This document shows, one piece after another, positions 44,199 to 54,561 of a DNA stretch of 64,000 bases. Location of the stretch: the NCBI RefSeq assembly GCF_013307245.1, contig NZ_CP028941.1:372001-436000 (forward strand), read 5' to 3'. The notes below the pieces were generated by a model that searched no databases, was not told the DNA's origin, and was given only the letters and a program-made list of their open reading frames with translations. The stretch comes from Polynucleobacter antarcticus (GTDB lineage: Bacteria; Pseudomonadota; Gammaproteobacteria; Burkholderiales; Burkholderiaceae). Position 1 is the first letter of the stretch, and every line of letters starts with the position of its first letter. Made by a program: the position numbers and the translations under genes.

Positions 44199-46958
44199 TT
44201 AGAGTGTTCTAGCCACTTCAGTGACTTCAAACGCTTCCAATTGATCGCCTTCTTTAATGTCGTTATAGCCTTTTAATGACAGGCCACACTCCACACCAGC
44301 GCGCACTTCTTTGGCATCATCTTTGAAGCGCTTGAGAGAATCCAATTCACCTGACCAGACAACAATATTGTCACGCAAGAGACGAACACTCGACGTACGC
44401 TTGACCACGCCATCGAGCACCAAGCAACCCGCAATGGCGCCAACTTTGGATACCAAGAAGACTTGACGAATCTCCACCATACCGGTGATTTCTTCTTTCT
44501 TGTCTGGCGTCAACATACCGCTTAAGGCTGCTTTCACTTCATCGACCGCATCATAAATAATATTGTGATAACGAATCTCCACGCCATTATGTTCTGCTAG
44601 CTTACGTGCTGCACCATCTGCACGGGAGTTAAAGCCAATGATTGTAGCCTTAGAAGCAACCGCTAAATTGACGTCCGTTTCAGTAATACCACCTACTGCT
44701 GCATGAACAATTTGCACCTTCACTTCAGCTGTAGAAAGTTTTTGCAGTGACTGCGATAAAGCCTCTTGTGAACCCTGAACATCAGCCTTGATGATTAACG
44801 GTAAGAGTTTGGCTTCAACAGCGCCCTCTTCCATATTTTCCATCATAGTTTCTAGCTTGAAGGCCTGTTGTTTTGCCAACTTCACGTCACGGAACTTACC
44901 TTGACGGAAGAGTGCAATCTCACGGGCCTTACGCTCATCTGGCACTACTTGAACAGACTCACCAGCAGCAGGTACTTCAGATAAACCTTGAATCTCGACC
45001 GGAATGGAAGGGCCTGCCTCATTACATGGCTTACCATTTTCATCTAGCATGGCACGAACACGGCCGTAGGTAGATCCTGCTAACAGCATATCGCCTCGCT
45101 TGAGAGTACCGGACTGAACAAGTACGGTAGCTACTGGGCCACGACCTTTGTCTAAACGCGCCTCAATGACCAGGCCTTGAGCTGGGGCAGCTTGCGCTGC
45201 TTTGAGCTCCAAAATCTCTGCTTGTAACAATACGTTCTCGAGCAAAGCATCAATACCTTCGCCAGTTTTAGCAGAGACGGGAATAAATGGCACATCGCCA
45301 CCGTATTCCTCAGGCACTACCTGCTCAGCAACCAATTCAGTTTTAACGCGCTCAGAGTTCGCTTCGGGTTTATCGATTTTGTTAATAGCTACAACAATCG
45401 GTACACCAGCCGCTTGCGCATGATGAATCGCTTCTTTCGTTTGCGGCATCACACCGTCGTCAGCCGCCACTACCAAAATCACAATATCTGTTGCTTTAGC
45501 TCCACGAGCACGCATAGCCGTAAAAGCCTCGTGACCTGGAGTATCGAGGAAGGTAATCATGCCACGCGGTGTTTCTACATGGTAGGCACCAATGTGCTGA
45601 GTAATACCACCCGCCTCGCCCGTTGCTACTTTAGCGGCACGAATCTTATCGAGTAAAGATGTTTTACCGTGGTCAACGTGACCCATCACCGTGACTACAG
45701 GTGGACGTGGAAGTAACTCAGCATCATGACCAGCGGTACCCAGATCTAAATCTGGATCCTCTAACTTAGCAGCATGGGCTGTGTGGCCCATTTCTTCTAC
45801 GATGATCATGGCTGTATCTTGATCCAAGATCTGGTTGATAGTGACCATCTGGCCCATACCCATTAAGAGCTTAATGACTTCTGCACTCTTCACAGCCATG
45901 GCATGCGCTAGCTCGGCAACCGTAATGGTTTCTGGAACCTGAACGTCGTGCACTACTTTTTCTGTAGGAACTTGGAAATTGGTGTCTACGTTCGCTTCAG
46001 CAATTTGACGTTGCTTTCTTCTGCCGCCGCCTGAACGCCAACCGCCTACACCACCTAAGTTATCACCACGGGTCTTAAGGCCAGTGGGCTTCTTAGCGCC
46101 TTCTTCTTGCCATGTTGAAGAGGTTTCAGCAGACTTAATCGTCTTACCGCCCACTTTAGCAACCGCTTTTTTCTTATCTTCTGCACCTTCAACTTTGGCA
46201 GGCTTATGTAATGTGCCCTTCTTCGCTTCCTCAGCGGCAATTTCACTCGGCGCCTTGAGCACACGCGCAGGCGCACTCATCATGTCACGAATGGCCAATG
46301 CTTCAGCCTCAGCGGCAGAGCGGCGCTTGGCGATCTCAATTAACTGTGCCTTACCAGCTTCTGCCAATTCTTTAGTAGCTTTGTCAGCAAGTGCTTTTTT
46401 CTCTTGAGCAGCGCTATCACTGGCCTGCTTTGCTTTACCCGGTGCAAGCTCAGCAGCACTAGCAGCATCCGCTTCTTTTTGACGAGCATCTACTGTCGCC
46501 TTCATTTCTGCTTCTTGACGAGCTAGCAACTCTGCTTGGCGAGTTGCTTCAGCAGCACGTTTTTCTAGCTCTTGAGAAGACAGGATTGATGTAACCGGTG
46601 CTTGAGTAGCAGCCACCACTTCCGGAGCCTCTTCCACTGCAGGAGCTGCAGCTTCATCGCCACGTTTGACTAAAACTCGCTTCTTACGCACTTCCACCTG
46701 AACTGTACGAGTACGTCCAGCAGAATCCGCCTGACGAATTTCAGAGTTCTCGCGCTTAATCAGCGTAATCTTTTTACGATTACCCGTATCGGCACTGCCG
46801 TGCGCTTTTTGCAAATGCTCGAGCAACACCGTCTTATCTTTTTCGGTGATGCTGTCGTCCTCAGAACCTTTTTCAACACCAGCAGCTTTTAACTGCTCCA
46901 AAAGATCTGGCGCGGTACGTTTTAATTCTTTAGCGAGTACTTTTACTGTTGTTGCCAT
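44199..46958 (-). CDS. infB: Translation initiation factor IF-2
   Basis: The 919 residues have the proteobacterial layout. There is an N-terminal IF2-N module ([24 protein letters not shown]), a long Ala/Lys/Glu-rich region (about 100-330), a second IF2-N segment ([21 protein letters not shown]), and a GTPase domain with [23 protein letters not shown] and NKIDK. C-terminal beta-barrel domains follow, with the fMet-tRNA-binding C2 domain at the end. IF-2 brings initiator tRNA to the 30S subunit. It lies 13 bases after nusA. A shorter IF-2 form from an internal start is possible but not evident. Confidence 0.97.
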   Translation of the reverse strand: MATTVKVLAKELKRTAPDLLEQLKAAGVEKGSEDDSITEKDKTVLLEHLQKAHGSADTGNRKKITLIKRENSEIRQADSAGRTRTVQVEVRKKRVLVKRGDEAAAPAVEEAPEVVAATQAPVTSILSSQELEKRAAEATRQAELLARQEAEMKATVDARQKEADAASAAELAPGKAKQASDSAAQEKKALADKATKELAEAGKAQLIEIAKRRSAAEAEALAIRDMMSAPARVLKAPSEIAAEEAKKGTLHKPAKVEGAEDKKKAVAKVGGKTIKSAETSSTWQEEGAKKPTGLKTRGDNLGGVGGWRSGGGRRKQRQIAEANVDTNFQVPTEKVVHDVQVPETITVAELAHAMAVKSAEVIKLLMGMGQMVTINQILDQDTAMIIVEEMGHTAHAAKLEDPDLDLGTAGHDAELLPRPPVVTVMGHVDHGKTSLLDKIRAAKVATGEAGGITQHIGAYHVETPRGMITFLDTPGHEAFTAMRARGAKATDIVILVVAADDGVMPQTKEAIHHAQAAGVPIVVAINKIDKPEANSERVKTELVAEQVVPEEYGGDVPFIPVSAKTGEGIDALLENVLLQAEILELKAAQAAPAQGLVIEARLDKGRGPVATVLVQSGTLKRGDMLLAGSTYGRVRAMLDENGKPCNEAGPSIPVEIQGLSEVPAAGESVQVVPDERKAREIALFRQGKFRDVKLAKQQAFKLETMMENMEEGAVEAKLLPLIIKADVQGSQEALSQSLQKLSTAEVKVQIVHAAVGGITETDVNLAVASKATIIGFNSRADGAARKLAEHNGVEIRYHNIIYDAVDEVKAALSGMLTPDKKEEITGMVEIRQVFLVSKVGAIAGCLVLDGVVKRTSSVRLLRDNIVVWSGELDSLKRFKDDAKEVRAGVECGLSLKGYNDIKEGDQLEAFEVTEVARTL

Positions 46959-46971
46959 GTACTACTTCCTC

Positions 46972-48453
46972 TCATGAAGTAAACCAATGTTCGCGCGCTT
47001 TCATGATGAGCGTTTTCGCAGTTTCTTCGTCAATTTGTGTCGCCTCAACCAGCTCATCAACAGCTAGTTCAGCTAAGTCGTCACGCGTGTTCACTTGATT
47101 GTCAGCAAGCTTAGCAATCAATTCAGTGGTCATTCCCTCGAGGGAACGTAAATCTTGTGAGACTTCGCCAACACGCTCTTCTTTAGCCAACTCCATAGTC
47201 AATAAGGAGTCACGTGCACGAGTACGCAGTTCATTGACAGTATCTTCATCGAAAGAATCGATTTCTAACATCTCAGAAAGGGGTACGTAAGCAACCTCTT
47301 CTAAAGTATTGAAGCCTTCTTCAATCAAGATATCAGCCACTTCTTGGTCAACGTCCAGTTTGTCCATAAACAATTGACGAACAGAAGAAGCTTCTTTCTC
47401 GGTTTTCTCTGCAGACTCTTCGGGAGTCATGATGTTAATTTGCCAACCGGTTAAGTCACTCGCCAAACGCACATTTTGTCCGCTACGGCCAATTGCAATC
47501 GCCAAATTCTCTTCATCTACTACGACATCCATCGCGTGACGCTCTTCATCCACCACAATGGATGACACTTGAGCTGGGGCCAATGCACCGATCACAAACT
47601 GAGCAGGATCTTCAGACCATAAGACGATGTCTACCGCTTCGCCAGCCACTTCGTTACGTACCGCTGTAACACGGGTACCACGAACGCCAACGCAAGTACC
47701 GATAGGATCAATACGCTTGTCATAAGTAATGACCGCAATCTTTGCGCGGATTCCAGGATCACGAGCTGCACCTTTAATCTCTAATAAACCCTGTTCCATT
47801 TCAGGGACTTCATTCTCAAACAACTTGATCAAGAACTCTGGGCAAGTACGGGAAAGCTCAATCTGTGGACCACGGGCTTCACGATCAACTTTTAGGATAT
47901 AAGCACGCACACGATCGCCAGAACGTAAGTTCTCTTTCGGAATCATCTGATCACGGCGTAATAGGGCTTCTACACGGCCAGACTCAATGATCAAACCATT
48001 CTTATCGGCACGTTTGACTGTACCGGTCATGACTTTTTCGCCACGATCTAGGTAATCATTCAGAATCTGCTCACGCTCAGCATCACGAATACGTTGCAAG
48101 ATGACTTGCTTAGCCGCTTGGGCACCAATACGGCCAAAGGCTAAGGATTCAATTTGCTCTTCGATGTACTCACCGACTTCCATATCGGTAAATTGCTCTT
48201 GAGCCTCGAAATGCAGGATCTCTTTATCTGGCTCTTGCAGACCGGCTTCATCGGGAACCACCAACCAACGACGGAAGGTTTCGTATTCACCGGACTCACG
48301 ATCAATCAACACCCGAATATCTACATCTTCTGTTGTATAGCGTTTTTTAGTAGCTGACGCCAAGGCCATTTCTAGTGCCTCGAACACAATTTCAGCATCA
48401 ACGTTCTTTTCACGCGCTAAGGCGTCTGCCAACATGAGAACTTCTCGACTCAT
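46972..48453 (-). CDS. nusA: Transcription termination/antitermination factor NusA
   Basis: At 493 residues the order is standard: an N-terminal RNA-polymerase-binding domain, an S1 domain ([28 protein letters not shown]), and KH1/KH2 domains with [28 protein letters not shown] and [18 protein letters not shown]. Two C-terminal acidic repeats with helix-hairpin-helix character follow, as is typical of proteobacterial NusA. It modulates pausing, termination and rRNA antitermination. Its ATG overlaps the rimP stop by four bases. Confidence 0.97.
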   Translation of the reverse strand: MSREVLMLADALAREKNVDAEIVFEALEMALASATKKRYTTEDVDIRVLIDRESGEYETFRRWLVVPDEAGLQEPDKEILHFEAQEQFTDMEVGEYIEEQIESLAFGRIGAQAAKQVILQRIRDAEREQILNDYLDRGEKVMTGTVKRADKNGLIIESGRVEALLRRDQMIPKENLRSGDRVRAYILKVDREARGPQIELSRTCPEFLIKLFENEVPEMEQGLLEIKGAARDPGIRAKIAVITYDKRIDPIGTCVGVRGTRVTAVRNEVAGEAVDIVLWSEDPAQFVIGALAPAQVSSIVVDEERHAMDVVVDEENLAIAIGRSGQNVRLASDLTGWQINIMTPEESAEKTEKEASSVRQLFMDKLDVDQEVADILIEEGFNTLEEVAYVPLSEMLEIDSFDEDTVNELRTRARDSLLTMELAKEERVGEVSQDLRSLEGMTTELIAKLADNQVNTRDDLAELAVDELVEATQIDEETAKTLIMKAREHWFTS

Positions 48454-48941
48454 GACTTTCTTCCTTTGAAATCAATAACAGGGACTAACCGAGTCTTATC
48501 GACCTCGGCTAAAGAAAACTCCAATTGAGACTCGGCACCATCGGTGCCTTCAAACAACAAACCAAACTTCGCATCTGGTGAATTCAACTCACCACTTAAC
48601 AAGCCTTGCAACACACCACGAAAATTCTTACGATTACCAGCGGCAACCCGCAACTTCAAATCTACTTCCATTCCGGAGAAACGCTCAAAGTCAGCCGCCG
48701 ACTTCACCGGACGATCTAGCCCTGGGGAAGAAATCTCCAAGCGCTCAAAAGGAATGTTCTCGACTGGCAATGTGTAGCTCAGTTGATGACTCACTTTTTC
48801 GCAATCCAATACCGTAATCAAACGCTCATAATCTGGGTTTTCAATTGTGACACGCAGTAAACCCCCCGCTTCGCGCTCAATCTCTACTAGCGCGTAACCT
48901 AAGTTTTCTACCTCCGCAGAAATAATCCGCTGATCTTTCAC
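48450..48941 (-). CDS. rimP: Ribosome maturation factor RimP
   Basis: The 163 residues have the RimP two-domain form. The N-terminal domain has [20 protein letters not shown] and [12 protein letters not shown] and ends with the family signature [25 protein letters not shown]-terminal Sm-like beta-barrel domain follows. RimP is needed for 30S assembly. The gene opens the rimP-nusA-infB unit; the 173 bases before it contain only the rluB terminator and no clear promoter match. Confidence 0.95.
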   Translation of the reverse strand: MKDQRIISAEVENLGYALVEIEREAGGLLRVTIENPDYERLITVLDCEKVSHQLSYTLPVENIPFERLEISSPGLDRPVKSAADFERFSGMEVDLKLRVAAGNRKNFRGVLQGLLSGELNSPDAKFGLLFEGTDGAESQLEFSLAEVDKTRLVPVIDFKGRKS

Positions 48942-48965
48942 GACAACCCTTCAATACAAAACGGC

Positions 48966-48992
48966 AAAAAAAAATGGGCTTCAAAGCCCATA
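48966..48992 (-). terminator. Rho-independent terminator after rluB
   Basis: On the minus strand ATGGGCTT pairs with AAGCCCAT, followed by a run of nine T. It lies between the rluB stop (49115) and the rimP start (48941), so it separates the scpB-rluB transcript from the nusA operon. Confidence 0.8.
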
Positions 48993-49114
48993 TTCTCGAA
49001 ATTCAGAACAGGCCGACTTACGTTGATCGCAACATCAGTCGGTAACCACTCAAAACAACAGCAAACTACTAACAGTCCAAAATTATAGCCGATTTAGAGG
49101 AAAACTCATCAAAA

Positions 49115-50920
49115 TCAGAAGCTTTCGCCCGGATCTCGAGGTTTTCTGGGGCCTTTATTGAAGGGTTTGCGCCCTTTTGGCACCCCCCGCTTAGGTCCAT
49201 TTCCGGGGCTTTGGGGGCTTGCAGTCACAAAAGCAGACTGTCCATGATGGACTTTGTTGCCTTTATTGCGATTTTGGCCTTGAGCTCCCTGACCACCGCC
49301 TTGACCACCTGCACCGGGTCGACCGCCCTGCGTACGACCTCGGAAAGGCCCTCGTCCTTCTCCAGATCCACCACTGCCATTGCCATTGCCGCCCCCTGGT
49401 TTACCGCCTCTTCCCTGATGAGTCAGGCTGTGATGGCCGCTCGCTTGGGTTAAAGCATCTCGCGAGCCCCAATAAGACACCGAGGTTTGCATGGGGTCTG
49501 GCTGGAAATCCCCTGAGGGAGCAGTATGTCTATCACGACCTTGTGCATTTGGGTTACGGTTCTTATCCGTAGGTTGAGGCATTCTTAAGCCAGCAGATTT
49601 CATCAAGTTAAAGATGCCACCTGCTTCAAGCTCTTCCCATTTACCCCGTCTTAAACGCGGGGGGAGCAAGAAAATACCATAACGAGTTCGCAGCAAACGC
49701 GAAACGGTGTGCCCTACTGCCTCAAACATCCGGCGTACCTCGCGGTTACGACCCTCTGTTAAGGCAACGTGATACCACCGGTTCGCACCGTCACCGCCGC
49801 CCATCGAAAGACGTAAGAATTTTGCTTGGCCATCATCTAAGGTGATGCCGCTTTTTAATAGCGCCGTATTTTCTTGGCTCAATTCCCCTAAAATGCGAAC
49901 CGCGTATTCACGCTCCACTCCATAGCGCGGATGCATCAGGCGATTAGCTAATTCACCGGAAGTAGTGAACAACAACAAGCCTTCAGTATTGAAGTCCAAA
50001 CGGCCTACCGCAATCCAACGACCTTGGCGCGGTTTAGGTAAGCGATCAAATACCGTTGGGCGACCCTCTGGATCCGATTGACTGACGATTTCACCGGCAG
50101 GCTTGTGATACAAAATAACGCGCGGTGGTTTTGTCTGAATCTTGCGGTGTACAGGTTTGCCGTTAATTCGCACTTGATCCGTGGGCCCAATGCGTTGACC
50201 AATATGCGCAGGCAAACTATTCACCGAGACGCGCCCTTGAATAATCAGATCCTCCATATCGCGACGTGAACCCATCCCGACATCAGCTAGTACTTTGTGC
50301 AACTTGACAGTATCTTCGTCATCCGCATCGTCATCTAAACCATCAAGATCAGACCACACTTCATCACGCAAACTCAGCGGCAAATCATCTACGTTTGCAA
50401 ACTGCAAACTACTCATCTCATCTTCACTAGGTACATCAGCATCTTCATCATGACGTACACGCTGCGCACGGCGCTCAGCACCCGTTTGATGAGAGATCTC
50501 ATTCTCATTCATGCCATCTGGATTCTTTTGCTCTTCGACTTCTGGAGCATCTAAGGCGGCATCAAATTCCCCAGAAACTACGGAAGCAAACAAAGCTTCG
50601 ATCTCCGCTGGGTTGGGTGCAAGCTTGACTACCGCATTACCACCGCCTTCGCGAGGGCCATTCGTATCACCACCTTCTCTGCGTGGGCGATCTTTATTAA
50701 AAGGACGTTTTTTGTTAGCCGGATGCCTACCCGTACCTGTACCTCCGCCTGCACCAGGCCCAGAACCTTGGCGACGTGGGCGGCGTGGTCCGCCTTCGCG
50801 ACCCTCTCGTCCATCTATCTTTGCTCCTTCGGCTTGGGGAGCAGCCGCATCAACACTAGCAGCGGATTGATTCGCAGAAGGCGGAATGGAAGATGGATCG
50901 TTTTTGTTAGAGCTTGTCAT
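49115..50920 (-). CDS. rluB: 23S rRNA pseudouridine(2605) synthase RluB with long disordered tails
   Basis: The catalytic core (about residues 205-440) has an S4 domain ([21 protein letters not shown]) and the RsuA/RluB signature [56 protein letters not shown] follows. Around it are an N-terminal ~200-residue acidic and Gly/Arg-rich region and a C-terminal ~140-residue region of Gly, Arg, Asn and Lys ([20 protein letters not shown]). This makes 601 residues, about twice the size of the core enzyme. The tails are low in complexity and likely bind RNA. The gene starts six bases after scpB. Confidence 0.95.
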   Translation of the reverse strand: MTSSNKNDPSSIPPSANQSAASVDAAAPQAEGAKIDGREGREGGPRRPRRQGSGPGAGGGTGTGRHPANKKRPFNKDRPRREGGDTNGPREGGGNAVVKLAPNPAEIEALFASVVSGEFDAALDAPEVEEQKNPDGMNENEISHQTGAERRAQRVRHDEDADVPSEDEMSSLQFANVDDLPLSLRDEVWSDLDGLDDDADDEDTVKLHKVLADVGMGSRRDMEDLIIQGRVSVNSLPAHIGQRIGPTDQVRINGKPVHRKIQTKPPRVILYHKPAGEIVSQSDPEGRPTVFDRLPKPRQGRWIAVGRLDFNTEGLLLFTTSGELANRLMHPRYGVEREYAVRILGELSQENTALLKSGITLDDGQAKFLRLSMGGGDGANRWYHVALTEGRNREVRRMFEAVGHTVSRLLRTRYGIFLLPPRLRRGKWEELEAGGIFNLMKSAGLRMPQPTDKNRNPNAQGRDRHTAPSGDFQPDPMQTSVSYWGSRDALTQASGHHSLTHQGRGGKPGGGNGNGSGGSGEGRGPFRGRTQGGRPGAGGQGGGQGAQGQNRNKGNKVHHGQSAFVTASPQSPGNGPKRGVPKGRKPFNKGPRKPRDPGESF

Positions 50921-50926
50921 TAATAA

Positions 50927-51613
50927 TTATTTTTGTTCATCTGTGGGTTTATCTTGTAGCTCTTCTATAGAGATATCAATGATTTCTTGGGTTGCATCTT
51001 CAGCGATCACGACTGTCTCGACAGTTGCTGATGCGTCAAACTCCATCACTGCTTGACCTAAGTGTTCTGCAGCTGCCATGGGTGCTGCATCTTCTAGCAT
51101 CGGCAAGTTTTGTAAATTCGTGAGGCTTAAGTCATCTAAAAACTGTTTGGTGGTGGCATACAAACCCGGCCGGCCCACTGTCTCTTTATGACCAATGACT
51201 TCAACCCAGCCACGATCTTCTAATTGCTTCATTACATTAGTGCTCACAGTAACACCCCGAATTTCCTCAATCTCACCACGTGTCACGGGTTGACGATAGG
51301 CAATGATGGCCAAGGTCTCCATCACTGCACGCGAATACTTTGGCGGCTTTTCTGGGGTAAGGCGATCAAGATACTCACGCATAGACAAGCGACTCTGAAA
51401 GCGCCAGCCCGTGGCAATATGCACTAACTCCATACCTTTATCATCCCAAGCTTTTTGAAGCTCAAGCAAAGCATCATCAATTTCACTAACAGTAATGTCC
51501 TCAGTAAATAAACGTGTGAGGTCATTTACGGTCAGTGGCTCTTGCGCGCACAAGAGGGCTGTTTCAATTACGCGTTTTTTGTGATCGTCCATAAAAGTCG
51601 GGTTATCAGACAA
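50927..51613 (-). CDS. scpB: Segregation and condensation protein B
   Basis: The 228 residues contain the two winged-helix domains of Scp[18 protein letters not shown] at the start and the conserved [26 protein letters not shown] block (here [26 protein letters not shown]) in the second. [22 protein letters not shown] follows. ScpB joins ScpA and Smc in chromosome condensation. The C-terminal ~60 residues are acidic and variable. It is directly upstream of rluB, as in many proteobacteria; scpA is not in the window. Confidence 0.95.
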   Translation of the reverse strand: MSDNPTFMDDHKKRVIETALLCAQEPLTVNDLTRLFTEDITVSEIDDALLELQKAWDDKGMELVHIATGWRFQSRLSMREYLDRLTPEKPPKYSRAVMETLAIIAYRQPVTRGEIEEIRGVTVSTNVMKQLEDRGWVEVIGHKETVGRPGLYATTKQFLDDLSLTNLQNLPMLEDAAPMAAAEHLGQAVMEFDASATVETVVIAEDATQEIIDISIEELQDKPTDEQK

Positions 51614-51793
51614 CTGTCTGATGTGGCTTTAAAAAATGTAATGCGCTAATGGGTTGGTAGTGTTCGTTGGTGGTATTTTTTAGCTTCTACGGGCATTTGA
51701 TCTCTAAAGTCATGTGGAGAGCTAGCCGCACTAAAACGAAGTCCTTTTCGTACACCTGCTGTCATTATAGGGGAGGCTCAATACAATAGCTAT

Positions 51794-52708
51794 ATGTACG
51801 AAATAACACCCCAATCCCCGCACCCCCCTTTTGAGATCGAAGAAAGACGCCGTTTTTTAAGTCTAGGGCTTGGTTTAGGGGTATTAATCAGCGGATCTGG
51901 ACTGACAGGCTGTAGCCTCATGAGTAGTCGCAAACCCGTCATTGGCCTCGCTTTAGGTGCTGGCGCTGCCCGGGGTTTCGCCCATGTTGGAGTGATTAAA
52001 GCCCTAGAGGCTCAAGGCATCAGACCCGATATCGTGGTTGGCAGCAGCGCAGGCAGCATGATTGCCGCCCTCTTAGCCTCTGGAGCTACCGGCAGTGAAT
52101 TGAACCGTTTGGCTCTCAATTTAGATGAAGCCACTATTGCAGACTGGGGCCTGCCTTTCTCCGGAAGATTTGGCGGACTCATCAAGGGGGATGCCCTTCA
52201 AGCGATGGTCAATCGAGAGGTGCAAAATAAACCCATCGAACAAATGCGTATCCCACTCGGCATTGTCGCTACCGAATTACAGTCTGGCAAAGGGATTTTA
52301 TTTAGATCTGGCAATACCGGATTAGCAGTTCGTGCCTCTTGTAGTGTTCCGGGCGTCTTTCAACCAGCCGTGATTAGCGGTAAAGAGTATGTCGATGGTG
52401 GCTTGGTTGCTCCAGTGCCCGTCAGTTACGCAAGGCAAATGGGAGCGACTTTCGTCATTGCCGTCAATATTTCCTCAGAACCAGGCTACCAAGATGCTAG
52501 TGGCACATTCGGTGTCATGCAGCAAACCATCTCCATCATGCAGCGAAGTATTAACCAATATGAATTAAAAGATGCAGATATTGTCATTACCCCGCACCTA
52601 AAACAGATGAGTGCGAGCGACTTTAAGTCCAGAAATGCGGCCATCTTAGCCGGTGAAGTGGCAGCTCAAGAGCAAATGACGACCCTAAAAGAAAAACTCA
52701 AAGGATAG
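51794..52708 (+). CDS. Patatin-like phospholipase, Tat-type lipoprotein
   Basis: The 304 residues begin with a twin-arginine motif (ERRRFLSLG) and a hydrophobic stretch ending in a lipobox (LTGC). The mature protein should therefore be exported folded and lipid-anchored. The patatin domain follows: GLALGAGAARGFAHVGVIKAL (oxyanion loop), GSSAGS with the catalytic Ser in GxSxG, and YVDGGLVAPVPV with the Asp of the dyad. This resembles the RssA/YchK branch, although those are usually cytoplasmic. It should hydrolyse acyl chains of lipids. It stands alone, divergent from scpB, and just before the broken outer-membrane protein gene. Confidence 0.88.
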   Translation: MYEITPQSPHPPFEIEERRRFLSLGLGLGVLISGSGLTGCSLMSSRKPVIGLALGAGAARGFAHVGVIKALEAQGIRPDIVVGSSAGSMIAALLASGATGSELNRLALNLDEATIADWGLPFSGRFGGLIKGDALQAMVNREVQNKPIEQMRIPLGIVATELQSGKGILFRSGNTGLAVRASCSVPGVFQPAVISGKEYVDGGLVAPVPVSYARQMGATFVIAVNISSEPGYQDASGTFGVMQQTISIMQRSINQYELKDADIVITPHLKQMSASDFKSRNAAILAGEVAAQEQMTTLKEKLKG

Positions 52709-52739
52709 TTTTATAGTATCGGTTCTCCATAGTTTGCCC

Positions 52740-53687
52740 ATGAAATTCTTTCATCTCCTTTCAAAAATATATTTAGCACTGGCATTACTTCTGCCAGCCC
52801 AGTTTGCACACGCACAGTTTTCAAGCGCAGTAAATAGCTACCTCAAAAAGCGCACGGATGCGTTCATGACGATTACAGCTTACTCGCTCACCCCGGATGT
52901 CACGACCGGCTCCTTATCGATCAAAGATAAGGGTGGTGAAAACACTAATCTTCAAATGATTTCATTAGGTGGCGGAGATCGTATCAGCGCAAACTTTCCG
53001 CTCTACCTCGAAGGCACCATTGCAGTGAATCGCTTTAATCCAACTTTTACTGATGGAATTGGTGCAAGCAATGTCACCGTACCCGTTCATTGGAACATTA
53101 TTACAGGCACCGGCGGTGTTGGCTAGGACTTTCCATTCACTGATAACTTGCGCATTAGGCCTATCGCCAATGTCATGTTGGGTCACGTGGAAAGTGATAT
53201 ATCGATTGCCTCTCGCTATCTCAGTAATCAAAAAGGAGTGGACTTGCAATTTTTGGATGGTGGTCGAATGAATGCCTATGGATTGGGGGGCTCACTGATG
53301 CTGGACTATGAAGACTACAAGCCCGAACGCGAATATGACGCTGAACTGCGTTACACCAATATTGCAATGAATACGTTTGATACCTCAGCAGCTGTGAAAG
53401 GCTCAGCAGATTCTCAAAGCTTAGGACTCTGGGCACGCACGAGAATTCCGACACCCCTCACAGTATTGGAGCGGCCGTTGCGTGCCGTATTTGAAGTGGC
53501 TCACACCGAATTTTTAGGCAATCTTCGGGGTGCCTTAGGATTTAATTCACTCTCTTCAGTGGGCACCGGTTTTGAAATCGATCGAAGTGCTTCAGACCCT
53601 ATTTTTAGCAGAGTCAGAGTCGTATTTCGGTATCAATTTGGTCAGAATATCCGCGGGACATCGATCGGCTTAGCTGCCAGTTTCTAA
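52740..53687 (+). pseudogene. Outer-membrane beta-barrel protein gene with an in-frame TAG
   Basis: From the ATG at 52740 the frame gives a signal peptide (IYLALALLLPAQFAHA-Q) and beta-strand-rich sequence up to a TAG at 53124-53126, after about 128 codons. The same frame then goes on without another stop for about 187 codons (DFPFTDNLRIRPIANV). It ends RYQFGQNIRGTSIGLAASF, with the C-terminal Phe that marks outer-membrane barrels. Replacing the TAG gives a protein of about 315 residues. The frame and composition are otherwise intact, so the stop is recent or a read error. The family is not recognised. Confidence 0.7.
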
Positions 53688-53713
53688 CAGTGCTGCAGTA
53701 CGCAGTACCTTAA

Positions 53714-54403
53714 TTACAGATTGCGAGACTTGCGCTTAAGTTTATTGACTTCATTGAGCAACTCTTTGCGCTCTGCATCACCTAAGTTATCACTACCATC
53801 CAAACGACGGGCACCATCAAAGCGTTTGTCCCAATAGAGACTGCTGAGATCATCCACACGAACGTTCGTACCTTTTGATGGAGAGTGAATAAATTTATTG
53901 TCGCCTACGTAAATCCCTACATGGGAAAAAGTGAGGCGCATCGTATTAAAAAATACCAAGTCGCCGGGCTGTAATTCTTCACGATTAATCGGCTTGCCCA
54001 TACGGCTCATTTGAGTTGACTGACGCGGCAATAAAAAGCCCAACTTATCCTTAAAGACATAGCCCACAAAACTACTGCCATCTAAACCGGATTGCGGTAA
54101 CTCTGTATCCCAGCGATAACGAACACCAATGACTTCCATCGCACGATTAATTAATTGGTCCGATTTTCCTGTTACAGAATCCGCTAAACGATCAGATACG
54201 CGAGCAAAGTAAGAGACACCCGCCTGAAACATGGTTTCTTTAGCAACTTCTACGGAAGTCTCTTTGGAAACATCCGCAACTGGATCCACTGCAAAGGTAG
54301 AGCCTGCACTCAGGACAAGAAAAGTAGCGAGCGCTGCTGGCAGCTGCTTTGCTAAGCGCTTTACAGAAATCCCTTGGGGGTTGAGGTCTTTAAAAAATGA
54401 CAT
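53714..54403 (-). CDS. NlpC/P60-family protein lacking the catalytic cysteine
   Basis: The 229 residues start with a signal peptide (AALATFLVLSAGSTFA). The C-terminal NlpC/P60 domain is easily seen: AMEVIGVRYRWDTELPQSG, LQPGDLVFFN and FSHVGIYVGDNKFIHSP with the catalytic His. The motif that should read DCSGFV reads DGSSFV, so the nucleophile Cys is Gly109 (codon GGC at 54077-54079; TGC would need one base change). A peptidoglycan endopeptidase of this family would not work without it. The protein may only bind peptidoglycan or be inactive. It follows yejF by 158 bases on the same strand. Confidence 0.88.
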   Translation of the reverse strand: MSFFKDLNPQGISVKRLAKQLPAALATFLVLSAGSTFAVDPVADVSKETSVEVAKETMFQAGVSYFARVSDRLADSVTGKSDQLINRAMEVIGVRYRWDTELPQSGLDGSSFVGYVFKDKLGFLLPRQSTQMSRMGKPINREELQPGDLVFFNTMRLTFSHVGIYVGDNKFIHSPSKGTNVRVDDLSSLYWDKRFDGARRLDGSDNLGDAERKELLNEVNKLKRKSRNL

Positions 54404-54516
54404 TGCTCGAGTTTAACAAAGAAGCGGCATTTAACCAAATATCCCAATTAAAGCTAAGTACTTGTTTTTGTTGGATTATTTGCAGTAAGCGCTTATAAAT
54501 AGCCCTATATTGGTGC

Positions 54517-54560
54517 CTTTGTGGCAACTTCGTGGCATCTTCGTGACAACTTCGTGCTTT
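54517..54560. repeat. Four tandem 11-base units after yejF
   Basis: The units read CTTTGTGGCAA, CTTCGTGGCAT, CTTCGTGACAA and CTTCGTGCTTT, so CTTYGTG recurs every 11 bases, close to one helical turn. They end one base beyond the yejF stop codon, in the space before the NlpC/P60 gene. Confidence 0.6.
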
Positions 54561-54561
54561 G

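Noticed and set aside
51646..51765. A 39-codon minus-strand frame between scpB and the patatin gene
   Set aside because: Its ATG lies within a TATAAT-like stretch, there is no ribosome site and no recognisable protein; a promoter element is as likely, but no good -35 box is present at the right spacing.
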